A stretch of DNA of 64,000 nt, from contig NC_071397.1 of the NCBI RefSeq assembly GCF_022682495.2, forward strand, positions 6,725,082 to 6,789,081, given 5' to 3'. Shown in pieces: positions 34,091 through 44,600 of this stretch. Source of the stretch: Desmodus rotundus (lineage: Eukaryota; Chordata; Mammalia; Chiroptera; Phyllostomidae). The notes below the pieces were generated by a model, which was not told the origin of the DNA, ran no database searches, and saw only the letters and a list, made by a program, of their open reading frames with translations. The position numbers and the translations under genes were made by a program. How positions within the stretch are numbered: position 1 is the first letter of the stretch; each line of letters opens with the position of its first letter.

Positions 34091-35399
34091 CCAAATAATA
34101 GTGCAGGTGGTGATGGGGCTTTTCAGATTCTAGTCACTGTTGAAAGTGCTCTACCTTTAAAAACGTGGATGTTCTTACAATGGCAACAAGTGAGATATCT
34201 CCAGCTGACCCTTGGCACTGGTGGCCTGAACAGTTGTGGTTTCGGTTATTTTTATAACTGAGCTTGTGTGTGTGAGCATGTGTGTCTCACCAGGAGAAGT
34301 GGGAGAGGCCAGGCCAGCGATCGTTGCTCTTCTCGTGGTGTTATGTTCTAAAACGGACCTGCACATCACGCTTGTGGTTCCTGGGGAAAAATAAACCGAT
34401 CCTCACCACCAGTCAAAACAACAATATTTGCACAGCTCTGGTAATAATCGCGGGAACCCGCCCTCCCTCTGGCTTGCTGGCGGCGCCGTGGCCCCAGCTC
34501 ACTCTCACTCACAGGGCCCCGCACTCTTCTGTCCATGAAGCTTGTGTTCCTGGACTCACAGCTGTTCCCGGCTGGCTCAGGGCTTGCCTCCTCTGGGAAG
34601 GCTTCCCGATGGCTCACGCCTCCACTCTGGGAAGGACTCAGCTCGAGACCTGGATGCTACCTCGTTGCCCTGCTCTCCCGCTGACCTCAGTGATGCAGGA
34701 CTCCGTGGTTCTCCTTCCACTCCTATGATTGAACTTCCTGTCTCTTCCTCCTCTTCTAAGTTCAACCTCCCCTCCTCTTCTTCCTTCCTTTCCCTTTTCT
34801 TCTCCTTGTTTTTCTCTCTTTTACACTCCTTTCTACGCTGCCCATTCCTGCCTCTGCTTTTACTCTTGATCTTCTTCCACCTGGTCTACCCTCCTTTCTC
34901 CTTACCTGTCCACCAGGGACCAACTCAGGTCCTCAGGCCTTAGTCCCACCTTTCCTGAGGCCCACAGGTCTGACCGCACCCTTCGACTGCCCAGAGCTCT
35001 TCACCATCTAGCTCAAGCATTTGAATCAATCTCAACTGACCTGCCATTCATTTAAACACGTACTGTGCATCCTCCAGGTGCCAGGCCTGCCTCCTCTGTT
35101 GTCTGGACAACTCCTACTCAAGCTACAAAGCTCACCCAGACAATATCTCCTCCTGCTGTGATGACTTTTCCCACAGCTGGGCAGGTGTCCCCTGTGCTCC
35201 CCTGTCCCCTGCAAATGGGAAGTGTGGCTAACACATACGTGATGGATGCTGGCCGTGCCCTGCCCACTCTGTCCTCACCATTGCCCCGTACTCAGCAGGC
35301 TTCCGTGCCCCGTGTGCTGGGGGGTTAGCACCTCCCTCCTCAGGGAGCAGTCCCCAGGCAGTGAGGAAAGGGATTTGGGGATTACATTCCCCAGCTTCC
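34091..35399. other. Intergenic with a pyrimidine-rich tract
   Basis: A C/T-rich stretch lies at about 34735-34910. No gene or RNA gene is recognised. Confidence 0.4.
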
Positions 35400-35645
35400 T
35401 TGCCCCTCAGTGGGGTAACTGGGAGACATGCGCCCCTCCCAGGCTTCCAAAGTTCTGTAGTGAGATGGAGCCCCGATTGCTCACAGCAGTTACCTGTTCA
35501 TTACCCCTCTCCACAATGGTTTTCTTTCTTTGCTTATTTTACTTCCTTACTGGTGCTTCTTGGAGCCACTTCCTAAATAAACTGCTTGCAGCCGAGTCCT
35601 GTTACATGATCTGCCTCTGGGGAACTCAGACAAAGAAGGCAAATC
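35400..35645. repeat. Ancient interspersed repeat with L1/LTR-like end
   Basis: Text such as ggtgcttcttggagccactt, ctaaataaactgcttgcagc and ggaactcagacaaagaaggc is shared with 59290-59510. It is a common old mammalian repeat end, family not assigned. Confidence 0.4.
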
Positions 35646-35679
35646 GGGTAGAACCTAGTCATGTCAGGTATTCTCTGAG

Positions 35680-35930
35680 TTCTGGATTTTCACGAGCTCA
35701 TTTCATCGACACAACCGCCTCCCTCATGAGGCAGAGATTGCAAATATCGTAACTATTCACGTATGAGGAAACCGAGGCACAGGGAGTTTAAATGGAGTGG
35801 ACAACTGTCCCACTCCTCTGGGGACTGAGGGGTTTCCTTGGATGTGGGACTTTCCCAGGTCAGCGCTCGGAAAACTGGGGCCAGTTGGTCACCGGAAGGT
35901 GAAGTGACGCGCCCGAGGTCAATAGGAGTG
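35680..35930 (-). repeat. MIR remnant, antisense
   Basis: cacgagctcatttcatcgac, tatgaggaaaccgaggcaca and gtgacgcgcccgaggtcaat follow the antisense MIR order. Confidence 0.55.
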
Positions 35931-38900
35931 AGTGGGGGGATGGGATGGCATGTGCTCCAGGCCACCTGCTGCCCCGCCAGATGGTAGGGGTCACGTTTTG
36001 CACATTTCTGTGCCTCTGCGTTTTGAGAAGATGTTTGTTGATGATCGAGCCAGATGTTGGGGATGAGGAGGAAATAAGCGAGATGCAGCCCTGCACTCAG
36101 GGAGCCACTAGTCACATGGGGGAGACATGATTTCTCCCATCCCAGAGCTCCCAGTCTGGTGAAGGAGTTTCCTGTTGGGGACGGGTCTGTCCTTCCTCCC
36201 TGAGCCCCTGCAGGGCCCAGAGCAAGGTTCAGGGGAGACTTTTTCCCTTCCCTCAAGCTGCTGTCACGAGCCAGGCGGAGGCAGAGGCAGAGGTAAGTGA
36301 GAGTGACGGTGTCTGCCTGGCACCTGGTCTGGGTCTCCACTCTCGATGTCCCTCAGAGCAGGAGCTGGAACCTCTCCCAGATCAGGTGGCTGGGTTGGCT
36401 CCACCATGGCTCTGACTCTGCGCTCTAAGCCTCCATCCCAGTCGGACTGCATTGCCAGGGAGAGGGTGGAAGATGGACGGGCTGGGTGCTTGGATCAGTC
36501 AGGTCCTTGCAGGGAGCAGACGGCACTTTCCAGGGGCTCACTGCAGAGACAGACTGTAAGGAAGGGCCCAGGCATAGAGTGTGGGCAGGTCTAAGCCGCA
36601 AAGTGACTCCCGGAGACCAGCAACAATGAGGAGTCCTTGCCACCCCTTGCCTGAGGCCAAGGGAGAGCTCTTGCTAGAACCCAGCCAGTGCTGCTACCCT
36701 GGGAAGGGGCCACAAGGACAGGTTCTGTGCCCTCGGGCAAGGAAGGAGGCCACTGCCTGAGCCAGGGGAAGGGGCAAATATCTTGGCTTCTCTCCCAGCC
36801 TGCCAATCCCCCACCGCCCCCCCCCCCCCCAGGCCTAGTCACAGTAGAAACAAAAGACTGAAAGAGCCTGGGGGACTCAGTCGGTGGCAGTCAGACCCTG
36901 CCCCCCCCCTGCTCAGAGGGTTCAGGGGTTCAGAGAGTGGGCGGGGAGAGGGAGCAGAGAGAGATTAATAACCAGAGTAAGGCTGAAGGCTCACACCCCC
37001 CTCCGACCCCTCCCCCTAGGGCAGTGACCTGACCCCAGAGGCCCTGCCAGTGGGCGAGTGGGAAACTGCTCCTCCAAGACACACACTACTGCTCTCACTT
37101 TACAGGCTGTCTCCTGACCTCCCAGAGCACCGGCAAATTTATTCCTTCCATCCCCACCTCATTTCCTGCCCCTCCCAGGTCCACTGGAGGCCAAAAAGCA
37201 GGCAAGTCCAGGAGGTCTCCTCAGAGGCAGAGGTGCCCAAAGGCTCCAGGAACTGTCTGATGAAAGAGGATGGGGTGGGGGAGAGCTTCAGTCCAAGAGG
37301 AAGGGAAAGAGGAGAGAACAAATATTTTGGGTCCCTATTTTGTACCTATTTTGCAGCCTGGCTGCTTTTTCATCCATTACTCACTCCCCCACATTCATCC
37401 AAATATTCCTGAGACTGACATCAGGATCTCTAATTTGGGGATGGAGACATGAGGCTCAGAGAGGTTTTGTGGCTTCTCAAGTGTTGCACAGCAAACAAGC
37501 AATAGAGTCAGTTATAGATCTGCGTCTGTCTAAGTCCAGGAAAGAATAAATGAGGTAAAAGTTGGTCTGAAAAGATGTGGAAAAGCTGGAATGTGGGCAA
37601 GGGCTGAACAGCATCCCAAGCTCAGGGCCGGGCGGGGGCAGGGAGCTCAGCCAGTGGCTGGTGGGAGGAGTCTGCACAGTTTTGTTTTTGGACTTTGGGA
37701 GAAAGAGCTGGTGGGGTGGGGAGCATCCCTGGCTCCCCACAGGGCCATAACTGGGGTGGGGGCCATCCAGTCTGGTCACCGGGTTGCCTTTCCTGCCTCC
37801 AGGCCTTGGTGTCCCATGCGCTCTTGAGGGGTGGGGAGAAGGTTTGTGACCCGGGTGGAGAGGGGCTGAGAATCTTGAGCAAAGACCGTAGAGAGGAGCT
37901 GAGAGGCCCTTGGAGGAGGGAGACTACTATCTTCTTGGCCCCAAGAAATAATTTTAACTGCAGATGAGTTTTGGCCAGCAAAGAAGGGTAAGAAATAGAG
38001 GCTCCAGCACTGTGTACTGGGGGGAGGGGAGAGAGGTCAGTGGGATCAGGGCCAGGACTAGTACTGTGTATTTACGGGGGTGGGAGTGGGAGGCCCAGGG
38101 ACCAGCAGTGAGGGTGGTTTGGGGAGGGCGGACTGAGGGGTGTGGCTTCAGGGCAGTGCTCCCTGGGCCTGGGGCCCAGGGTGGGGACGTGGTGAGGTAA
38201 GGGCCCAGGGGAATTGGGGATGGGGGAGTCTTAGCCTAGCTGTTACCCCAGACTGAGGAGTCCTCTGGCCTGGCTCCTAATGTAAGTGGTCGCCCCACCC
38301 CCCACCAGGCCTTCAGGATTGGAGGGGCCATGAGGGAAGGGCCTGGGGAACTGTGTGTGTGTGTGTGTCCAAATGCTTTAGGCGGCCCCAGGAGGTGGTT
38401 GGGCCTGTGAGCTGCCCTCCCTGAAATGTGGTCAATCAGAGCACTCCAGACAAAAGCTGAGGGAGTAGTAGTAAAATTCCCTAGTAGTAGTAAGACTCCC
38501 TGAAGCCAGCCTCTTCTTTTACAGGTGAAGAGGCATAGAAAGGGAGATGGCTGGTCAACATCACGGGCGCTTAAAGGGGGTGTCTCCCTGCCCAAGGCTG
38601 GGCACTGGTCTTCCCGCCAGAGGGCTGGCGGCCACCCTCGTGATTACCCTCAGGGACAGGTGACTGACTACCTTTGGTCTTAACATCCACCAAAAATCTA
38701 ATTTTCCTTGTCTTCAAACAGCATAAAAATATCTCCTTTCTCACCGAGACGATGGGAGAAGTAAACGACTTAGGGTTAAGTAAAGAGCTTAGAACAGTGC
38801 TTGATACATAATAAGCCCCCAATAAATGTTAAAAAATGATGATAATGATGATGGTAAAAGATGCCACTGTTTTAAAGGGGACCAGAATATGACACTGAGT

Positions 38901-39239
38901 CTGCTTTTGCCCTGGCTGCCCTGAAGCCACAGAGCTGGGCAGCCTGTCCAGCAGGGAAGGCCGCTGGCGTGTGGGGTCTGCCTGTCCCTTGGCGTCTCGG
39001 GAGCAGCAGTGGCCCAGCGTTCGCAGACTCGGCCTGCACTTCTTGGTCTCTGCCAGGAGGTTCCCCTGTGACTTGTGCGTGTCCAGATCCTCCATCCAGT
39101 CCTGCGTCACTGCTTGCTCAGCCCAGTCTGCCTGGCCAGCCCGAGCCCCAAGAGGGGTCAGCTGAGACACCGCTTGCCACATCACATCGTCTGCCTCCTG
39201 CCTTGCCCTTCGGGTCTGCCGTGAGTCACCAGCAGCCAA
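35931..39239. other. Intergenic, simple repeats and old remnants only
   Basis: About 36000-36180 is L2/MIR3-like. Antisense MIR scraps occur at about 37400-37520 and 38500-38580. A 14-base C run lies near 36818-36831, a (gt)n tract at about 38350-38370, and two 19-bp tandem units at 38464-38501. No gene seen; it is GC-rich with many spurious ORFs. Confidence 0.4.
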
Positions 39240-39460
39240 AATGCTCACCATGCTTCTTCTGGGCTGGTGCGCACTTCGCGGGTACTTTACATGCTGGCCT
39301 GTTTAGTCCTGGGAGAGCAGCCTGTTCCTTCTATCCCCCTTTTGGAGAGGAGAAAACTGATGCAGAGACCTTAAGTGATTTGTACAAGGTCACAGAGATG
39401 GCCAACCACGCAGTCTGGCTGCAAACTTCACACCATGAACAGCCACACTCTCCTGCTCCG
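39240..39460 (-). repeat. MIR remnant, antisense
   Basis: gcgggtactttacatgctgg, agaggagaaaactgatgcag and tttgtacaaggtcacagaga match antisense MIR. Confidence 0.55.
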
Positions 39461-40909
39461 AGGGGGCCCCTTTTCTTCCTCCTAAGGCTTGGTGCCCTGA
39501 GCAAGGCTGTGTGAATGAATGAATGACTTTGGTGCTTGCCGGCACACTGGAGGACTGCTTTCTCAGTCTGCCGTTATCAAGTCATCGTCACCCCCCCTCT
39601 GTCTCCCTCTTGCCTATGAGGAAAAGCTCTCACTGCCCATTTTATTCTACGATTTCTGTCCAGTGGTCTGATTCTGTTTTCTGGTGCCTTTCCCAGACTC
39701 GGACCTCTCCACGTGACTCCAAAAAAGGTTTCTTACACCCTCTTTACAACCCCTCACTCTTCACTATTTGTAAGGCAATTCCGGTGACTCTTCTCATTGG
39801 CTGTGGAGCTGACATCTGTAAGGAACTGGCCAATCAGAAGCTTTCTTCTGCTCCACCCCCAACACCACAGGTTGCTTACCTCTGAACATGAGTAAGAGTG
39901 TGCATGGGGTGAGGGGTTTGATGGGGGACAAGGACTCTGTTTAGAGAGGCCAGGCATGAGAAAGGGTTCAAGGTGAGTTTGGACCACAAAGGCCAACTCA
40001 GCGCTCTGGCCTCTCTCTTAGCTCTGAATTGCTAAGTCCTCATTCTGGAGTGTAAGTACAGAAGATGCCACTTCCATACCTTCAGCAATCTCTTCCCCAC
40101 CTCCGTTTACCTCTGCTCAGGCCGTGGGCCTTAGGAAGTGGGCACGGGCCTTGTTTACTCGCTGGTGTTTGCCCCCGGGTCTGGCCTTGGTCCCACTTAG
40201 GCCCAGGCCAGATGGCGCAAGCTGGATGATGTAACAGCTCTTCCTTTTTCTTTGGCCAACAGGCTGCTCCTGGCCCAGTTCCAGGAGGGCCCTGATGCTA
40301 AGGGGTTTGTCTATAAGGAGGTGCCACATGAGTCCCCAGGGTCCCTGTGATGCTGTCTGTAGGATGGTGGATAGGAGCAGAGTCACAGGTACCCACTGGG
40401 GCCAAGAATCTAGCTGCCCCAGGTGACCTGCAGGTGTTGGCTGATACTGTCAGGGGCTCCTGGCTGGGCTTGGGTACCCGGGTATTGTGGGGGCCGCACC
40501 GTTGTGTTCCGAGTAGTAGCCTCACTGAGCGAGAGACAGAAATGCTCAGGATGAGAAGCTCTGCAAACCCTACCTGGCTTTGCACACTGTGGCTGGAGCC
40601 TTCACGTGCAGCGGGGCAGGATGAGGCAGGAGGAACCCACTGGCCTGCCCCTGGCTTTTCTGTGGTGTGAGTGAACCATGGAGCACGGAATCAGCATCCA
40701 AACTGCGACCAAGCACCTGCTGGCTGTAGTAGCAGTGCAAGTTCCCACAAGTCTTTAGTGGGTTTACCTGGAGGGTCTCTGGTGGCGTGGGCGGGGGGAG
40801 GGCATACTCCAGCCCTCAATCCATTCCCTCCACCAGAACTGGGAAAACTCACCCGGGGAGGAAGTGGTTTCTCTGTCTGTGCCTTTGTCTCTGGGTATGT
40901 GTATATCAA
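39461..40909. other. Intergenic, downstream of KCNK17
   Basis: No gene or clear repeat recognised between the MIR and the old repeat that overlaps the KCNK17 3' UTR region. Confidence 0.4.
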
Positions 40910-41275
40910 TTAGAATTAGTTTTGGTTGTGTCAGAAAAACCTGAATAAGTGTTTTATATAAGATTGACATTTATTTCTCTCTCACATAAATGAAGTCTGG
41001 CAGCATTTAGTTCAGGTTTGTTATGGTGTCTCTGTGACCATCAGGGATTTTATTGTGACACCCATAATAAACATGACCTCTACCTCATGGCGCAACATGG
41101 CTGCTGGAGCTCCAGCCACCATAACAGCATTGTAGTCAGCTTAAAAAAAAAAAAAAGGGAGTGGTGAAGAAGAGCACAGATTGCTCCGAATTGGAAAACA
41201 CATCCATATGGCACACAGGATATTTCTTTATGTATCCTATTGGGCAGAATCTAATCATATAGCTGCCCTTAGCCT
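40910..41275. repeat. Ancient interspersed repeat, copy B, in the KCNK17 3' flank
   Basis: Same family as 6530-6960 (gtgtcagaaaaacctgaata, tatttctctctcacataaat, catggctgctggagctccag). It includes a poly-A run at 41143-41156. The candidate KCNK17 poly(A) signals lie inside it, so the repeat may supply the gene's 3' end. Confidence 0.45.
40970..41053 (-). terminator. KCNK17: Candidate KCNK17 poly(A) signals
   Basis: Two AATAAA hexamers on the minus strand, at 41053-41048 and 40975-40970, lie 360-440 bases after the KCNK17 stop. The second is followed by a U-rich stretch (aggtttttctg), as a cleavage site should be. Which one is used cannot be told from sequence. Confidence 0.4.
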
Positions 41276-41410
41276 CAAGAGAAGACAAAAAAAATGTAGT
41301 CCTTAGTCTGGGTGGTCATGTGCAAGATTAAAATTAGGAGTCTTGTTACTGAGAAAGAAGGTGGACCAAATACTGGAGTAGAACTAGCTGTTGTTTCTGC
41401 AGCACGAGAC

Positions 41411-41691
41411 CTAAGAGGGTTCTGGATGCTGTGTGGTTTCCGCAGGCCTCTCTGGATAGCAGCCTGGTTGTGGGGAGTGGGGCTCTGCCTCTTCATCTGG
41501 GCCCTGCCTCCAGCCTCGGGGCTTGAAGTCCCCCTTGCAGTTGTGGTGATAGCAGGAACATGACCTTCCTGGGGTCTCCATCAGGGAGAGGATCAGTTTG
41601 ATGATCAAGGCCAGCCATGCCATCCCAAAGAGGATCCACAGGGACACTGTGTTCTTGTACCACAGTGGGTACCTCCGGGAGGGGTCCATCC
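41411..41691 (-). CDS. KCNK17: KCNK17 exon 5 coding part (residues 230-322) and stop
   Basis: Acceptor ttccctag. It encodes the pH-sensor region (RRYPLWYKN, K242), M4 (VSLWILFGMAWLALIIKLIL) and a hydrophilic C-tail rich in Pro, His, Cys and Glu. The stop is TAG at 41413-41411. Confidence 0.94.
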
Positions 41692-44600
41692 CTAGGGAAG
41701 AGGCAAGGTCAGAGGATGAAGTCCTGGGAAAGTCAGGGCCATGGTTCCACAACAGAAATGGGCAGACACGGCGTGACACTATGAGCAGAATATGGGAAGT
41801 CCAAACTGGGCTGAGATTGCCGGCCCGGTGGTCACCTCCGTAAGATTCCGGGAAGCCTCCCTGGATTGGCACCTTGGGTTTAGAAGCCACCTTTCCTCTT
41901 TGTCTAAGGCACTCTGTGTTCTAAAGGGGGTTCCAGGACCACAGCATCAGCACCACCTCAGAGTTTGTTAGGAATGCCAATGATTGGGCCTCACTCCAGA
42001 CCCACTGAATCAGAGACCCTGGGTGTGGGCCCGGCAAGCTGTTCTGATGCCTGATCTCCTTTTTGCCTCCCTCTGCGTGTGGTTTTCCTCATATCTGAAG
42101 GGCGGCAGCATGCTAGGAGCCTTAGGAAGAACAGAGGGAACTGCTGGAGTTTGTATCCCGCCTCAGTTCTCACTATCCGCGTGACCCTCATCTGTCTGAC
42201 TGTCCCTCCCCTGTGAGAAGGAGAAAATAATTTCTTATCCTTGGTTTTTATGATTAAGTCCTAAATTCTTATCCCAAGGCTCCTATTTACTTCTCCAGCC
42301 TCGACTTAACACACTTCTCCCTGTGAGTGTTGGGCTCCAGTTACTCTGGTCTTTTCCCCTTTGCTTCATCTATCATCTTTCCTGCCCCAGGGCCTTCGCA
42401 CTTGCTGTCCCCTAAGCTCAGAATGTTCTTCACTTCTAATCCCTCTGGGCCTGGTTATCTTCCTCTCATCCTTCAGATATCAGTTCAGATGTCACTCCCC
42501 AGAGACTAGGTCCCCTGGGACCCTCTGTTAAAAGCTCTCACAGTGCATGCGCTTTTGCTGAGCGAGTGGGCCTCAGCTTCCTTGTCTATAAAGTGGACGT
42601 AATGAGGGTGTCCTCCTTCTAAGACTGTTGTGACTATCATTTGGGTTCACAACCCGAAGTGCTCGGAGTGGTGCCACAGCACAGTGTGGTGTGCGGTTCG
42701 CCGTAGGTGGGCGATTGCTGCACTCTCCATTGGTCCCCACACTGGTGTCCCCAGCACAGTCAGGACTGGGTGAGGAACAGCTGAGGGAGGGTGTGAAGGG
42801 GGTGCTGTGAGCCTCAGATAACCATGTAGAGGGCAGGCTCCATAACTGAGTTCTCCCCTGTCTGTTTCCTGGGGACCGTCTCGCTTCCCTCATTAGCCTG
42901 GGATCTTCAGAGAAAGATCTGTCTTCCCACTTCCTTGACATCCCTTTCTCTGTTAGCTCCCTGTACCAGCCCTCTGCCCACCCCCTGCCCTGTCCCACTG
43001 GCCCCAAGACAGCCTCTCTGTCCTGTCCTCCCACGGCCAGGCCCCTCGCCTGGGTCCCAGCTCAGGGAGGAGCCTGCAGCCCAGGACTGACCTCGCCGCC
43101 GGCGGGAGCCGGCATTGGATTAGGCTGATTGGGTTATGGGGCCACGATTCCGCTGGCAGTCCCAAATGCGATCAGCAGTGCACCAGCTCACTGCCCCTGC
43201 CGCCCGCTAGCTCAGCTCGCTCCTGGCAACGGCGGGGAGAAGGTGTTCCTCTCCACGTTCATTTCATTTTTTTTAGCTGAAATCACAGGTGGCAGGAGAC
43301 CTGGCAGCTGGCAAGGCGCTCAGCTGAGTTGCAAATGCAATTGCGGAGGCTACGAGTCCGGGGGGAGCAGGCGGCTGGGACCTGGGGACTGGTCCTGCCA
43401 CTGCCGTTGGGCAAAGAGGAGCAGCTGTCTGTTGGGACACCATCCCTGTGGCTGCTGACTCAGGGACAATGGACATCCACAGTCCGGTGGTGGACCTTGG
43501 CATTCCCATCCAAGAAAGGGGCTTGACCCTGTCCCTGGGGCACAGGGAAGGCTGAGAGACGTGGAGAGTGGGGTTTGTCCTCTCTCAGCTGTGGAAGATT
43601 CTGGAACACATGCATATGAGGAGCCCTGACTTAGGGGTCTATCCTAAACCTGCCCTAGGCTTGTCTGCTCTATGACCTTAATGAACTTCCCCACAGCTCA
43701 AGGCCTCATTTCCTCCTTGGATATGAGGCGGTCGAGGGCTCTCAATGTGGTCACTTGCCCCTGAAATGGCCGCTGAAAAGGAGGAATCAGAGTGAGTAGC
43801 AAGTCTCTGAAGAGGGCAGATGGACTTTTAAAGGGCTCTCGTGAGTTTGGGACGGGCTGCCTGAGTCAGGGTGTTTGGTGGGAGGGGGCTCCGGGAGGTC
43901 TGTGTCTCATACCCCTGCCTGGCCACTCCCCAAGCGTGGCACACAGGGTAGCAGAGGCTCCGTTGGGCCCTGCCCGTCCCTCGACGGCAGCAGAGGCCTT
44001 TCCTCCCATTCCCAGGGTGCCCACGTCTGGAGAGGGCCACCCCTCCTCCCCTGCCCTGCCTCAGGGGCTGTGGGGCCTCGCACACCCTCACAGAGACTGC
44101 CCTCAACTCCACATAGGTTTTCCCTGTTAGCTCTTCCCACCAAGACCAGACTTTGGGAGCCCCGGCGATTGTGGCACCAAGAGCTCCTAGCTGGGGTGCT
44201 GTTCTCACTTTTCTGCCCTCCCTGTGCACTGGGCTGTCTCAGAGAACCAGGCCTTCTGGGTTTAGGACAATCACTGGGGACAGATCCTGAGTTTCATGCT
44301 CTGAATCCTGGCGGAGAGGAGGCGGGTGAAGGGGGCTACAGGACCCGCTGGTCAGAAGACTATTTCAGGAAGGCCCAAGTGCTCAGAGTGGAGAGGGAGG
44401 CAGGAGCCCATCACACGGAAATTCCCACGGGCCTCGTCATGGATTTTGCACTCCATCCTAAGACTATGGGAAAAACGGAAGATTCTCAGAGCAGCCGGGC
44501 AGGTGGCTTGATAGCACTTGTCATTTTTACAGGTCATAAAAGCCAAGGGGGGACAGGATAGAGACTGCGCCCACCCACGGTGCCATCCGCATTGTCCTGC

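Noticed and set aside
1..41000. KCNK5 exons expected further along the cluster
   Set aside because: No pore-filter text (GYG/GFG contexts) on the minus strand outside the two genes found; in human KCNK5 lies roughly 100 kb away, so it is probably beyond the window.
43875..44561. 228-codon plus-strand ORF in KCNK17 intron 4
   Set aside because: GC-rich chance frame with no domain, no splice pattern and overlapping ORFs in other frames of similar quality.
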